A stretch of DNA of 64,000 nucleotides from Nostoc sp. UCD121 (GTDB lineage Bacteria > Cyanobacteriota > Cyanobacteriia > Cyanobacteriales > Nostocaceae), in contig NZ_JACKZS010000005.1 of NCBI RefSeq assembly GCF_014222285.1, positions 1 through 64,000 on the forward strand, given 5' to 3'. Each line of letters opens with the position of its first letter. Position 1 is the first letter of the stretch. The notes beneath the pieces were generated by a model. That model was given only the letters and a program-made list of their open reading frames with translations. It was not told the DNA's origin and made no database searches. Made by a program: the position numbers and the translations under genes. This document shows positions 1-8,824 of the stretch, piece after piece.

Positions 1-133
1 AGGGGAGCAGGGGGAGCAGGGGGAGAATTCGTAACTCCTAACTCTTCATGGGCTAAACCTTAGCTATCCGCTAACAGCACTCTGAACTGTTTTGCCCAAT
101 GCCCCATGCCCAATAACAAATGACAAATGACAA
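1..133. repeat. Low-complexity intergenic repeats before rlmD
   Basis: The stretch opens with three copies of a GGGGGAGCA-like unit. It continues with TAACTCCTAACTC and an AGCTATCCGCTAACAGCACTC-like module (57-84; a related CGCTACTGCTAACAGCACTC module recurs near 8518-8540). It ends in tandem ACAAATG heptamers that run into the rlmD start. These are typical short tandem repeats of Nostocales intergenic DNA. No gene is seen here. Confidence 0.6.
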
Positions 134-1540
134 ATGACTAAAATAATTTGGCAACAGGGTGAATTAATTGAAGTGACGATCGCTAACCTGAGTGATACAG
201 GTGATGGGGTGGGACGCGCTGATGAGCGTGTAGTGTTTGTCCCAGATACTGTACCGGGCGATCGCGCCATTATCCGCTTGGTTCATGTGAAACCAAAATA
301 CGCCCACGGGAAGCTCCAGGAGCTATTAGAGCCATCTCCCCACCGTATCCGACCCAATTGTATTGTGGCGGATAAATGCGGTGGTTGCCAGTGGCAGCAT
401 GTTAATTATGACTACCAGCTAGTAGCCAAGCAAAATCAAGTTATCCAAGCTTTAGAACGCATTGGTGGTTTTGTCCAACCACCGGTAAATCCGGTACTCG
501 CCGCCCCTTCTGCTTTAGGCTATCGTAATAAATCTACATATCCTTTGGGCATATCGGCAACAGGACAGGTACAAGCTGGTTACTACCAAAAAGGTAGTCA
601 CCAATTAATTAATTTAAATCAATGTCCAGTTCAAGATGCGCGATTAAATCCCTTACTTGCCGAAGTTAAGCAAGATATTCAACGACAAGGTTGGCAAATT
701 TATGACGAACAGCGCCATCGGGGAAAAATTCGCCATCTGGGTTTACGCATTGGCCGACACACTGGAGAAATGTTGTTGACTTTGGTGGTGAAAGACTGGA
801 ATTTATCAGGAATTGAAACCCAAGCACAGGAATGGTTAAAGCGTTATCCGCAGTTAGTGGGAGTGTCGCTCAATCGCAATGGCGATCGCACAAATGCTAT
901 ATTCGGATCAGAAACTCGTTGCATTGCTGGAGTCCCCCACCTGCGTGAAAACTTTGCTGGACTGGAATTTCAAGTACGCCCAGATACATTTTTCCAAGTG
1001 TATACAGAAACAGCAGAGGCACTATTGCAGATAATTCAATCAGAACTCAATCTTCAAGGGCATGAGTTGCTAGTTGATGCCTATTGTGGTATTGGGACTT
1101 TAACTTTACCCCTCGCCAAAAAAGTACGGATTGCTACAGGATTAGAAGTGCAACCAGCAGCAGTAGAACAAGCTATTTTGAATGCCCACCGCAACGGAAT
1201 TGATAATGTGACATTCCAAGTTGGGGCAGTAGAGAAATTGCTTCCCAAAATGGGCACAATACCAGAAGTAGTAATACTCGATCCGCCACGTAAGGGGTGC
1301 GATCGCGCTGTCATTGACAGTTTACGGCAACTGAAACCATCTCGGATAGTTTACGTCAGCTGTAAGGTATCTACCCTCGCCCGTGACCTGAAATTGCTTT
1401 GTGAAGATGGGCAATATACCATCACACGAGTACAACCTGCTGATTTTTTTCCTCAAACTGCTCATGTTGAAGCTGCCGCATTTCTTGTGCTATCAGATTT
1501 GCACAAGGATAGTAATTCCTTTACAAAAACTGAAATTTGA
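134..1540 (+). CDS. rlmD: 23S rRNA (uracil-C5)-methyltransferase, RlmD/TrmA family
   Basis: This SAM-dependent RNA methyltransferase is predicted to make 5-methyluridine in 23S rRNA in the cytoplasm. The N-terminal TRAM domain covers about residues 8-65. A 4Fe-4S cluster site is visible as C76-x5-C82-GG-C85 with a fourth cysteine at C164. The C-terminal Rossmann methyltransferase fold carries DAYCGIGTLTLPLA (SAM binding) and DPPRKGCDRAVI. The catalytic nucleophile lies in YVSCKVSTLARDL, near residue 412. The length (468 aa) fits the family. The ATG at 134 follows directly after ACAAATG repeats and no strong Shine-Dalgarno is visible. The exact position modified (U1939 or U747) cannot be told from sequence, because the RlmD/RlmC/TrmA relatives are close. 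Confidence 0.93.
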   Translation: MTKIIWQQGELIEVTIANLSDTGDGVGRADERVVFVPDTVPGDRAIIRLVHVKPKYAHGKLQELLEPSPHRIRPNCIVADKCGGCQWQHVNYDYQLVAKQNQVIQALERIGGFVQPPVNPVLAAPSALGYRNKSTYPLGISATGQVQAGYYQKGSHQLINLNQCPVQDARLNPLLAEVKQDIQRQGWQIYDEQRHRGKIRHLGLRIGRHTGEMLLTLVVKDWNLSGIETQAQEWLKRYPQLVGVSLNRNGDRTNAIFGSETRCIAGVPHLRENFAGLEFQVRPDTFFQVYTETAEALLQIIQSELNLQGHELLVDAYCGIGTLTLPLAKKVRIATGLEVQPAAVEQAILNAHRNGIDNVTFQVGAVEKLLPKMGTIPEVVILDPPRKGCDRAVIDSLRQLKPSRIVYVSCKVSTLARDLKLLCEDGQYTITRVQPADFFPQTAHVEAAAFLVLSDLHKDSNSFTKTEI

Positions 1541-1931
1541 AAATTTTAGTCTAGTGCATACTAAAGATGCTAAAATTGAATTAAGCTGAAAATAAAAATT
1601 CCTTTTCGTTTAAATAAATTCAAGTTGCATAGGTTCTTATAAATATGAATTGGATTGTGTAAATGACAAATCGGCAATTAACTAGAGTATCCCAATACTC
1701 GGTCAAATTACTAGCATCTTTTTAAGTTGCTAACATCATTATCAAAACTATTGCAGCCGTTATATATCCAAACAATCTCAACTCATACTATAGGGCTAAT
1801 GCTCCCTAGCATTTTCAAAATTTAGTTTTAAAGACGCAAGTTTGAAGGCAGCATGACCACCTCAAGTTTTATCAGGGTGCCTGTAATAGCAAACTGATGT
1901 CTAGCTAACTGAAAGCTATGGGGTTTCTCTT
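1541..1931. other. Intergenic region with small hairpins upstream of the anti-sigma-like gene
   Basis: This 391-bp AT-rich gap holds no ORF I would support. A short hairpin AATGCT-CCCT-AGCATT lies at about 1799-1814. A second, TAGCT-AACTGAA-AGCTA (about 1902-1918), ends just before the GGGG that probably serves as ribosome binding site for the GTG start at 1932. That hairpin could influence access to the site, which is inference. No promoter can be assigned with confidence. Confidence 0.35.
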
Positions 1932-2381
1932 GTGATTACAATTTCACTCCGTCCAGTTGCACGTTATTGGGGTACTATTAGTTTTGCCTCAACCCTCTAC
2001 CTTTGTCCAATCTTAGATTTACTGTTGGCAGAAATTCCAGCAAAATTACAAGCAGAACTGCGTCTAGGACTTCAAGAAGCTCTAGTAAATGCAGCTAAAC
2101 ATGGCAATAATCTTGACCCAAGTAAAACAGTTGTAGTCCGTTTTTCCTTAATTGATAATCAATATTGGTGGATCATATCAGACCAGGGTAGTGGCTTTAC
2201 TCCTTCATCTGCTATTGAAGAAGAGCCAACAGACTATTTACCACCAGATGAATCAGAAAGTGGTCGTGGTTTATGTCTTTTGCACCAAATTTTTGATCAG
2301 GTAGAGTGGAACCGCAAAGGCACAGAATTAAGGCTTTGTAAACAAATGGAAACTCGCCGTGGACTATCTCTGCGACGATAA
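1932..2381 (+). CDS. Anti-sigma regulatory factor-like ATP-binding protein (HATPase_c_2 / RsbW type)
   Basis: This is a small (149 aa) stand-alone GHKL ATPase of the RsbW/SpoIIAB serine-kinase type. Such proteins act in partner-switching control of sigma factors or other regulators. The N-box is seen as QEALVNAAKHGN (E49, N53, H57). The G1 box is SDQGSGF (D84-G88) and the G2-like box is GRGLCLLHQI (111-120). There is no receiver or membrane segment. The start is GTG, with GGGG eight bases upstream. No anti-anti-sigma (STAS) partner or PP2C phosphatase is encoded next to it, so its partner is unknown. Family assignment is strong; the regulated process is not known. Confidence 0.85.
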   Translation: MITISLRPVARYWGTISFASTLYLCPILDLLLAEIPAKLQAELRLGLQEALVNAAKHGNNLDPSKTVVVRFSLIDNQYWWIISDQGSGFTPSSAIEEEPTDYLPPDESESGRGLCLLHQIFDQVEWNRKGTELRLCKQMETRRGLSLRR

Positions 2382-2458
2382 AAAGGGAGTGGGGAAAGTT
2401 ATTAATTGATTGTTTTTTACTAACTATTCCCTATTCCCTATTCCCCATTCCCAATTCC

Positions 2459-2734
2459 CTACTTCCCGTGAGTTGGACAGGGAGGCGCGGAAATGGAGCG
2501 ATCTAACCAACCAATTGCCTGTTCTAATCTAGCTTGAGCTTCTTGTGGCTGATTCTTTAAAAGATACACAATTGCTGCTGCCACTTGTTCATTAGCGCGG
2601 GAATTGCGGTTAGACTTGAGGCGATGCCAATCGTTAGGGGAAATACTCAGTCTTTCCATGAGAGCTTGAGCTAGTTCCAGAGTACTAAGTTCATTCAGTT
2701 GACTGGTTTTCGGCAGCTGGGTAGATTGGGACAT
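2459..2734 (-). CDS. Conserved small cyanobacterial protein (DUF6439-like)
   Basis: This 91-aa soluble protein reads LSTLELAQALMERL, then SPNDWHRLKSNRNSRANEQV, then a helix ending WLDRSISAPPCPTHGK. It looks all-helical and resembles a family conserved across cyanobacteria with no known function; the DUF6439 label is from memory. The open frame extends upstream to 2968, but that extension would overlap the plus-strand gene at 2779 and reads as the antisense of its coiled coil. The ATG at 2734 is therefore chosen. It is divergent from the gene at 2779, with only 44 bp between the starts. Confidence 0.75.
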   Translation of the reverse strand: MSQSTQLPKTSQLNELSTLELAQALMERLSISPNDWHRLKSNRNSRANEQVAAAIVYLLKNQPQEAQARLEQAIGWLDRSISAPPCPTHGK

Positions 2735-2778
2735 AACTATTGGCACATTTGCATTTACTTCTACTTTACTACTTGTAA

Positions 2779-3141
2779 ATGAAGCCGCCAAAACAATCAC
2801 AGTCGTCAGCAGAAAATCAAGAACCAGATTTTGAACAAGAATTAGAGGAAGTAGAGCGATCGCTCCTATCCTTAAAAGAGCGTTACGATCAAGTGCAACG
2901 TGATCGCCAACAACAGGCACAATGGCAACAGCGCTGGGATCAACTAAAGCATAATAAATCTCAGACACCAGAAATCAAAGCAGAGTTACGGCACATCCAA
3001 CAGCAGTTAGAAAGGCTAGAACTAAACTTAGAAAGCCAGTTATTTTCTTGGCGTAGCCTCAAAAAACCTTTCTGGCAAGTCGTCCGCTTTGGTGGAATGG
3101 GCGTTATCATAGGCTGGATATTAAAGTCTTATGCTGGGTAA
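2779..3141 (+). CDS. Coiled-coil protein with C-terminal membrane anchor, cyanobacterial
   Basis: This 120-aa protein has an acidic Q/E-rich helical region (about residues 12-95). It is rich in QQQ and heptad-like leucines, consistent with a coiled coil. A single hydrophobic segment, [17 protein letters not shown], sits at the extreme C-terminus, so it may be tail-anchored. Its stop codon lies 2 bp before the asnS ATG, so the two are probably co-transcribed. Function is not recognised. The codon pattern and HIP1 site (GCGATCGC near 2858) match the neighbours, supporting a native gene. Confidence 0.7.
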   Translation: MKPPKQSQSSAENQEPDFEQELEEVERSLLSLKERYDQVQRDRQQQAQWQQRWDQLKHNKSQTPEIKAELRHIQQQLERLELNLESQLFSWRSLKKPFWQVVRFGGMGVIIGWILKSYAG

Positions 3142-3143
3142 AT

Positions 3144-4535
3144 ATGGTAAATCGACGGATTGCAGAAATATTGCGAAGTGGCCAACCTGATGAGTCTCTC
3201 CTAGTTCAAGGCTGGGTGCGGACGAAGCGCGAGTCCAAAGGGTTTGCTTTTATTGAAGTCAATGACGGCTCATCACTAGCTAATTTGCAAGTCGTCATTA
3301 ATCAGGATTTGCCAGATTACGAAGCTATATTGAAAAAACTGAATACAGGTGCTGCTGTTGAGGCTACAGGGGTACTGGTGGCTTCTCTTGGTAAAGGACA
3401 ACGAATTGAGTTGAAAGCCGAGTCTGTGAAAGTTTACGGTGAAGCTGATCCCGATACATATCCCCTGCAAAAGAAACGTCATTCCTTTGAGTTTCTGCGA
3501 ACCATTGGACATTTGCGATCGCGGACTAATTCTTTTGGTGCAGTTTTCCGCGTCAGAAATGCTTGTTCAGCAGCAATTCACCAATTCTTCCAACAAAGAG
3601 GGTTTTTATGGGTACACACCCCCATTATCACCGCTAGCGATTGTGAAGGCGCGGGTGAACTATTTAGCGTTACCAGTTTAGATTTAAAGAATATCCCCCG
3701 CACAGAAAACCAAGCAGTAGATTACAGCCAAGACTTTTTTGCGAAACCCACATATTTAACAGTTAGCGGCCAGTTGGAAGCGGAAGTCATGGCAATGGCG
3801 TTTAGTAACGTCTACACCTTTGGCCCTACCTTCCGTGCAGAAAATTCCAACACCTCCCGCCACCTAGCAGAATTTTGGATGGTTGAGCCGGAAATGGCTT
3901 TCTGTGACTTAGAAGGCGATATGGATTTAGCTGAGGCGTTTCTGAAACACATTTTTAAATATGTGTTGGAAACTTGCCCAGAAGATATGGAATTTTTCAA
4001 TGAACGCATTGATAAGTCTGTATTGGCGACAGCCGAAAATATTATTAATAATCAGTTTGAGCGCTTAACTTATACAGAAGCCATCAAAGTTTTAGAAAAA
4101 GCTGATGTTAAATTTGAATATCCTGTGAGTTGGGGTTTAGATTTACAATCAGAACACGAACGCTACCTAGCTGAACAACAGTTTAAAAAGCCAGTAATTG
4201 TTACAGATTATCCAGCGCAAATCAAAGCATTTTATATGCGCTTGAACGACGATGAAAAAACCGTCCGCGCAATGGATATTCTCGCACCCAAAATTGGCGA
4301 GATCGTAGGTGGTTCACAGCGTGAAGAACGCCTAGAAGTTTTAGAGCGCCGCGTGTTAGCACAAGGATTAAAGCCAGAAGATTTGTGGTGGTATCTTGAT
4401 TTACGTCGTTATGGTACTGTTCCCCACGCTGGTTTTGGACTAGGTTTTGAACGACTCGTGCAATTTATGACAGGTATGGGAAATATCCGCGATGTGATTC
4501 CTTTTCCGCGTACACCACTAAGTGCTGAATTTTAG
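3144..4535 (+). CDS. asnS: Asparaginyl-tRNA synthetase
   Basis: This class IIb aminoacyl-tRNA synthetase charges tRNA-Asn. The N-terminal OB-fold anticodon-binding domain covers residues 1 to about 105 ([23 protein letters not shown]). The catalytic domain follows with [17 protein letters not shown] and motif 1 ([10 protein letters not shown]). Motif 2 begins [20 protein letters not shown] and motif 3 is [15 protein letters not shown]. The [11 protein letters not shown] segment is typical of AsnRS rather than AspRS. Its length of 463 aa is standard. The gene starts 2 bp after the preceding coiled-coil gene. Its probable terminator is interrupted by a miniature element (see 4548-4703). Confidence 0.97.
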   Translation: MVNRRIAEILRSGQPDESLLVQGWVRTKRESKGFAFIEVNDGSSLANLQVVINQDLPDYEAILKKLNTGAAVEATGVLVASLGKGQRIELKAESVKVYGEADPDTYPLQKKRHSFEFLRTIGHLRSRTNSFGAVFRVRNACSAAIHQFFQQRGFLWVHTPIITASDCEGAGELFSVTSLDLKNIPRTENQAVDYSQDFFAKPTYLTVSGQLEAEVMAMAFSNVYTFGPTFRAENSNTSRHLAEFWMVEPEMAFCDLEGDMDLAEAFLKHIFKYVLETCPEDMEFFNERIDKSVLATAENIINNQFERLTYTEAIKVLEKADVKFEYPVSWGLDLQSEHERYLAEQQFKKPVIVTDYPAQIKAFYMRLNDDEKTVRAMDILAPKIGEIVGGSQREERLEVLERRVLAQGLKPEDLWWYLDLRRYGTVPHAGFGLGFERLVQFMTGMGNIRDVIPFPRTPLSAEF

Positions 4536-4547
4536 TTTAAATTGTAG

Positions 4548-4703
4548 ACCTGGCCATTTATAATCCAATACAGTTCAGATAAGACAATACAGTTCAGATA
4601 AGACCAAAATACTTGTAGATACGGCGATTTATCGCGTCTCAAAACCCACGATTTTGTACAAGTAGCGCTTTGAACCGTATTGATTTATAATCGCCAGGTT
4701 TTT
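4548..4703 (+). terminator. asnS terminator hairpin split by a miniature element
   Basis: ACCTGGC (4548-4554) pairs perfectly with GCCAGGT (4693-4699), which is followed by TTTT. If the element at 4566-4682 and one 10-bp duplication are removed, the arms are separated by an 11-base loop. This gives an ordinary Rho-independent terminator just after asnS. The interrupted state is directly visible; its present activity is unknown. Confidence 0.65.
4566..4682. mobile_element. MITE-like element, copy A (117 bp, 10-bp target duplication)
   Basis: The left end is CAATACAGTTCAGATAAG, immediately repeated a second time. The right end is the inverted complement CAATACGGTTCA. The element is flanked by perfect 10-bp direct repeats, ATTTATAATC, at 4556-4565 and 4683-4692. 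It has no coding capacity. The interior carries a common Nostoc-type palindrome (near 4611-4640) whose relative recurs at 4940-4969. The termini match those of copy B at 37523-37634. The mobilising transposase family is not known from this window. Confidence 0.75.
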
Positions 4704-4970
4704 AAATTTTGGGGATCAACAAAAATCCAGTTAAAAACATTTATCATCAACCTACAAAACCAAACAATTGGTAAAATCCGGCAAAATGCCAGAATCTCAG
4801 GAAGAGTAGTTTTGAATGAAAAAGCCTCTACCTTAAAAGATGAAGTTGTAGTGGAGAAAATTAAGCGATCGCTCCTAATTGGGAGAGTTCCTCCATCTAC
4901 AACTGGCAAAGCTATTTTAACCTTGCGGATTCAGATTTAACTTGTAGATACGGGCAATTTCGCATCTCTA

Positions 4971-5432
4971 TCAATTGTTAGACGTGTTAGGCGTTTTAAC
5001 CTGACGTGCCATGTCTAGGTAAGCACTCATATTCGCACCTGGACGACGACGACCATTAGAGCTAGTAGTCGAAGGAGCAAGATATTTTGGTGCAAAGGTG
5101 GTTTCAGCAGGTGTTTTTGGGCTAGCGGTGGCAGCTGCTTTAGCGGGTTCAGCTTTGACAGCTTTACCATTCTGAGATGCTTCTACTTTGGTCTTTGTCG
5201 CAGTTGTGGTTGCTTTAGCAGTCTGAGGTTCAGGGCTTTTTGCAGCCGGAGATATTGCTGGTGTCGCAGCCTTACCGTTTGATGCTGCTGGTTTCGATTG
5301 ACTGGTTGCTTCGTCCAGTTCTAAGAAGTAACCATTGCTTTGTTTTTTACTGGGTAACAACCCAGTCACGAAACCAAGAATCCCAGTCACGAAACCGAGA
5401 ATCCCTGAAATTAACTTTTTGATAAAATCCAT
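4971..5432 (-). CDS. Ala/Lys-rich protein with N-terminal amphipathic/hydrophobic repeat, function unknown
   Basis: This 153-aa protein has an N-terminus (residues 1-28) containing an internal duplication, GILGFVTGILGFVTGLL. The duplication is hydrophobic and glycine-rich, suggesting membrane association. A long Ala/Thr/Lys/Pro low-complexity linker follows (about 45-118). The C-terminus has a more ordered GRRRPGANMSAYLDMARQV motif that I believe is shared by cyanobacterial homologues. The ATG at 5432 is preceded by GGAG on the minus strand. No enzymatic motif is seen. It resembles small thylakoid- or membrane-associated linker proteins only in a general sense, so no function is proposed. Confidence 0.65.
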   Translation of the reverse strand: MDFIKKLISGILGFVTGILGFVTGLLPSKKQSNGYFLELDEATSQSKPAASNGKAATPAISPAAKSPEPQTAKATTTATKTKVEASQNGKAVKAEPAKAAATASPKTPAETTFAPKYLAPSTTSSNGRRRPGANMSAYLDMARQVKTPNTSNN

Positions 5433-5832
5433 TACAATTACTCCTGCCTTTTATATTTGGAACTCGACCGTAATTGTTAAAAATTACGAAAAAATGTAAC
5501 ATTTTCTGCTTTGGTGTCAACTCGTTCTGCTGACAACCCTTATAGATTTGTGCTTAATCAACATTGTAGTAAAACTATAGGGCAAATGTTCTTTATGCAA
5601 GCACTTGCGACCTTTATACACCGAGAACTAATTATTAAATTTTACTGTAACTAAGAGCAAGATTCTGAAAGCAAGCTTTATAAAAATTAACACTTCTTCG
5701 TTTGAAAATTATTGATTGGAAAAAAGCAAGCGGTTTACTTTTAACCAGTGGGAGGAGTGTCATAGATTGTTCGCAGATAGCAACAGCATTCAGTTACATT
5801 TTGTACAGACTTCATTCAGCCAGATTTGAGAG
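5433..5832. other. Divergent intergenic region, no gene seen
   Basis: This 400-bp AT-rich region lies between divergent genes at 5432 (minus) and 5833 (plus), so it must carry promoters for both. A small palindrome AAAATGT-A-ACATTTT lies near 5491-5505. No operator or RNA was recognised. Confidence 0.4.
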
Positions 5833-6465
5833 ATGAATACTGAAAATCAGCAGCGCAATCCTGTGCTATTGGTACACGGCATTGACGATAAGGGGGCGGT
5901 TTTTCATAAAATGGCAGGTTACTTAGGATTACAGGGGTGGTCTGTATATTCTTTGGATCTGGTTCCTAATAATGGTGATGTGGGTCTTGATGAATTGGCA
6001 AAACAGGTAGCTGATTATGTTACAGACACCTTTGCACCAGAACAAGGGCTAGATTTAATAGGCTTTAGCATGGGAGGAATTGTCAGCCGTTACTATATCC
6101 AGCGACTGGGAGGAATTAACCGCATTCAGAGATTTATTACGATCTCTTCACCTCATCATGGAACTGTTGTTGCTTATGGTTCCCAGCGTCCTGGTTGTGT
6201 ACAAATGCGCCCTGACAGCATTTTTCTCAAGGATTTAAATTCTGATGCTGTAATATTGGAGCAATTAGATTTTACTTCGATCTGGACACCTTATGATTTG
6301 ATGATTGTCCCAGCGAATAGTTCACAAATGCCCGTAGGAAGCGAAGTAATAGTACCAGTTCCCCTACACCCTTGGATGCTAACAGACCCAAGGAGTTTAG
6401 CAGCAGTAAAAGCAGCTTTAACAAAGCCTATTAAGCTGCCCTTTCTCAAAAAAGCATCCAGTTAG
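5833..6465 (+). CDS. Lipase-like alpha/beta hydrolase
   Basis: This 210-aa hydrolase of the triacylglycerol lipase / LipA-like group has no signal peptide. The oxyanion strand is NPVLLVHGI (residues 9-17). The nucleophile elbow is GFSMGG, with S79 as predicted nucleophile, followed by IVSRYYIQRLGG. ISSPHHGT is typical of lipase class 2 and PGAP1-like enzymes. A histidine in PLHPWMLTDP (near 179) is a candidate catalytic His. The substrate is unknown. The gene stands alone, with an AGAG just upstream of the ATG. Confidence 0.82.
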   Translation: MNTENQQRNPVLLVHGIDDKGAVFHKMAGYLGLQGWSVYSLDLVPNNGDVGLDELAKQVADYVTDTFAPEQGLDLIGFSMGGIVSRYYIQRLGGINRIQRFITISSPHHGTVVAYGSQRPGCVQMRPDSIFLKDLNSDAVILEQLDFTSIWTPYDLMIVPANSSQMPVGSEVIVPVPLHPWMLTDPRSLAAVKAALTKPIKLPFLKKASS

Positions 6466-6508
6466 TAGCCAAGATACTTACTTACCACCCTGAATCTATT
6501 CATCTTTA

Positions 6509-6541
6509 ATTACGAATTACGAATTACGAATTACGAATTAC
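6509..6541. repeat. TTACGAA heptamer tandem repeat
   Basis: Four to five consecutive copies of AATTACG fill the gap between the lipase-like gene and the convergent VOC gene. They are short tandem repeats typical of this lineage. Confidence 0.8.
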
Positions 6542-6973
6542 TTAAGTTCTATCCCCAATTTGCGTATGTTCGTAACTCCCAAAAATTGCCTCTGGGTGAC
6601 GATAATACTTGAATTCCATAAGGTTATAAAAAGGATCTTCTAAAAAGAAAGTGCGATGTTCAAGAGGAGAACCGACAAAGCGATTTTTGGTTTCTTCACG
6701 AAAAAGTAGCTGTTGTTGTTGTGCCCTTTCTAGTAAGTCTTGCCAGTCACGTTCTTGAGTAAAAATTAGTCCAAAGTGTCTGGGATATATACTGTGTTGC
6801 GGTATCAAGGGTTCTTTGGTTACGTGAGCCACTAGTTGATGACCATAGAGATTTAGAATCAGCGCGTGATGGTTTTCACGACCAGGAATACAGCCCAATC
6901 CATCCACGTAATATGCTTTTGTTTGGGCAATATCAGTCACAGGGAAAGCAAGATGGAATAAAGTTTGGCTCAT
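6542..6973 (-). CDS. VOC-superfamily (glyoxalase/dioxygenase-like) protein
   Basis: This 143-aa protein has a single glyoxalase/bleomycin-resistance/dioxygenase fold. It starts LFHLAFPVTDIAQTKAYYVDGLGC with the typical beta-alpha-beta opening and metal-ligand histidine (H7). It ends FFLEDPFYNLMEFKYYRHPE, where the glutamate in MEFK is the classic last metal ligand. It resembles the cyanobacterial dioxygenase-like subgroup, but the substrate cannot be inferred. It is convergent with the lipase-like gene. Confidence 0.85.
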   Translation of the reverse strand: MSQTLFHLAFPVTDIAQTKAYYVDGLGCIPGRENHHALILNLYGHQLVAHVTKEPLIPQHSIYPRHFGLIFTQERDWQDLLERAQQQQLLFREETKNRFVGSPLEHRTFFLEDPFYNLMEFKYYRHPEAIFGSYEHTQIGDRT

Positions 6974-7577
6974 AGCTTCGGGGAAATATGTTAGTAGTTG
7001 ATGCTATCTACAATTTATTCTGTTAAGTTTTGATTGTCGTCAACTTGAACACAGTTTTAGCTGACAATAATTTATATCCTTGATCTTTATAACTAAAACT
7101 AGGAACTGAGTACCATTCAGTCACTGCAACTTGTGGCTAAAGACTTCGCCCTATATTTATATAATTTACACTTAATTCTTTAGGTGACTCCTTTCTCTTG
7201 TGCAGGTATACTCATTTATGTTTGCCTGGGCAGACACTCAGTAACGGAGATTTCCAAGCTGACAACTTTATGATAGATGGTGTGTTGAAAACTTAATGCA
7301 CCATAATAAAGTGCTTTGTATCAGTTACTAGAAGAGTCCACTCAACTAAACAAAATTTTTGCATTTTGTTTAATCCACCTCCTTTAATAAATATTGCAGT
7401 CTATATGTAAAACGTTGTTTGTAGTTTTACACTCAGCTTTGAGGGTGATGGGATGCAATTTAGTTAACAATACAAACATATTACTTTAACTAGAGAGGTT
7501 TCAGGAACTAAGCACTAAGCATGACAAATTCGTTATTCTGTTCATGTTAAGACAAAATTACTCATGATTAATTGCTG
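6974..7577. other. 604-bp divergent intergenic region, no gene seen
   Basis: This is AT-rich DNA between the VOC gene (minus) and the DUF92 gene (plus). I found no ORF with a ribosome binding site and no tRNA-like segment. No GC-rich hairpin is present and tandem repeats are absent, unlike most other gaps in the window. It presumably carries both promoters. Confidence 0.4.
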
Positions 7578-8399
7578 ATGTCATCCTTAATTGATTCTGT
7601 TAATCCCTGGTTGGTGGCAGTAGTATTAAACACAATTCTATTGGGTTTAGCTTGGATTGCCCCGAAAAAGCTACTTACGCCTGCTGGATCATTTCATGCG
7701 TGGTTTCTGGCCATCCTAATTTGGGTAACTCTAGGCTGGCAAGGATATACAGTAGTAATGTTTTATTTTCTGGTTGGTTCTGGTGTTACCCGCATCGGTA
7801 TGGCGCAGAAAGAGGCTGAAGGAATTGCCGAAAAGCGTTCTGGGGCAAGGGGCCCGGAGAATGTCTGGGGTTCAGCTTTGACCGGGGCGCTGTGTGCCTT
7901 GGGAGTAGGGATAATAAATTCGGGATTTCTCGTACCTAGTTCCCAATCTTTAGTTCCCAATACTTCGGCAACGCTCAGTACAAGTCTCCAGTCTCTATTA
8001 TTACTAGGCTATGTAGCGAGTTTCAGTACCAAACTGGCTGACACTACTGCAAGTGAAGTTGGTAAAGCGTATGGTAAAAGCACCTTTCTAATTACCACAC
8101 TCAAACCGGTGCCTCGCGGTACAGAAGGAGCGGTCAGCTTGGAGGGGACTTTAGCTGGTATTGTGGCTTCTGTAGCGATCGCATTTGTTGGTTGGGGAGT
8201 TGGTTTAATCGATCTATTAGGAGTCGCTTGGTGTATACTGGCAGCATTTATTGCCACTAACTTAGAAAGTGTGATTGGGGCAACACTGCAATCTAAGTAT
8301 ACCTGGCTGACCAATGAGGTAGTAAATATTTTTAATACATTAATCGGTGCGATCGCGGCTGTGCTACTTTCCTGGACATGGGTAAATATCATTAAGTAG
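7578..8399 (+). CDS. DUF92 / VTE6-like integral membrane protein (putative phytyl-phosphate kinase)
   Basis: This polytopic membrane protein is about 273 aa, with roughly 6-7 hydrophobic segments and a conserved loop, SGARGPENVWGSALTGALCA. The loop SFSTKLADTTASEVGKAYGKSTFLIT is characteristic of the DUF92/TIGR00297 family. Plant VTE6 and its cyanobacterial relative phosphorylate phytyl phosphate to phytyl diphosphate, salvaging chlorophyll-derived phytol for tocopherol and phylloquinone. That role is inferred by family. An upstream TTG at 7572 is in frame, but the ATG at 7578 is the more likely start. It acts in a membrane, probably the thylakoid or plasma membrane. Confidence 0.82.
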   Translation: MSSLIDSVNPWLVAVVLNTILLGLAWIAPKKLLTPAGSFHAWFLAILIWVTLGWQGYTVVMFYFLVGSGVTRIGMAQKEAEGIAEKRSGARGPENVWGSALTGALCALGVGIINSGFLVPSSQSLVPNTSATLSTSLQSLLLLGYVASFSTKLADTTASEVGKAYGKSTFLITTLKPVPRGTEGAVSLEGTLAGIVASVAIAFVGWGVGLIDLLGVAWCILAAFIATNLESVIGATLQSKYTWLTNEVVNIFNTLIGAIAAVLLSWTWVNIIK

Positions 8400-8404
8400 A
8401 TTGA

Positions 8405-8540
8405 GCATTGGGCATTGGGCATTGGGCATTGGGAATTGGGTAAAACGGTTCTTCTTCTCCGAGTTCTGAGTAAAGAAGTGAGATTCTCAACTCAGCACTA
8501 AGAACCGGTCTAAACGCCCCGCTACTGCTAACAGCACTCA
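8405..8540. repeat. GCATTGG heptamers and an imperfect hairpin/dispersed repeat
   Basis: Four to five tandem copies of GCATTGG (8405-8440) follow the DUF92 gene. An imperfect long hairpin comes next: GGTTCTT near 8448 pairs with AAGAACC near 8500. Then comes the TAAACGCCCCGCTACTGCT module; a relative in inverted orientation lies near 59285-59312. These are dispersed intergenic repeats; the hairpin may act as a terminator. Confidence 0.55.
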
Positions 8541-8720
8541 ATACCTAATACCCAATACTCTTGAGGGTCAGTGGCAGAAAATAAGCAATCTGCTTTACTA
8601 CTGCACTACCTCTGAAATTTTCAATCCTGTTTTGTCCTCGCTAGACTGTAAACATAATCATGGAAAATTATTGTATTGAGTAGCTATATAATTTTTTGAC
8701 CATTTAGATGTAATTAGTTC

Positions 8721-8771
8721 ATGGAATCTTTATCATTTTTATTTATCAACGACCAGATGATCTCTATATGA
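8721..8771 (+). pseudogene. Relic of the 5' end of a PpiC-type gene (tandem duplicate remnant)
   Basis: ATGGAATCTTTATCATTTTT occurs here and again as the first 20 bases of the intact gene at 8825, 104 bp downstream. The preceding bases (TAATTAGTTC versus TAATTAATTC) also match. The frame reads MESLSFLFINDQMISI and then a stop, against MESLSFLTINDQIISIEE in the intact gene. It is the first 16 codons of a second paralogue, the rest having been lost. Confidence 0.75.
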
Positions 8772-8824
8772 TGATTTAATTTAAAAGTCCTATAAGTGTT
8801 TAACCATTTTCACATAATTAATTC

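Noticed and set aside
2735-2968. Upstream extension of the minus-strand gene at 2459-2734
   Set aside because: It is antisense to the coiled-coil gene at 2779-3141 and lacks a start signal; the ATG at 2734 gives the conserved protein.
4680-4940. 86-codon open frame on the plus strand after MITE copy A, ending GRVPPSTTGKAILTLRIQI
   Set aside because: It begins with a TTG formed by the element's last bases, has no ATG and no ribosome binding site, and overlaps the asnS terminator arm. It may be a fragment of an old gene, but I cannot assign it.
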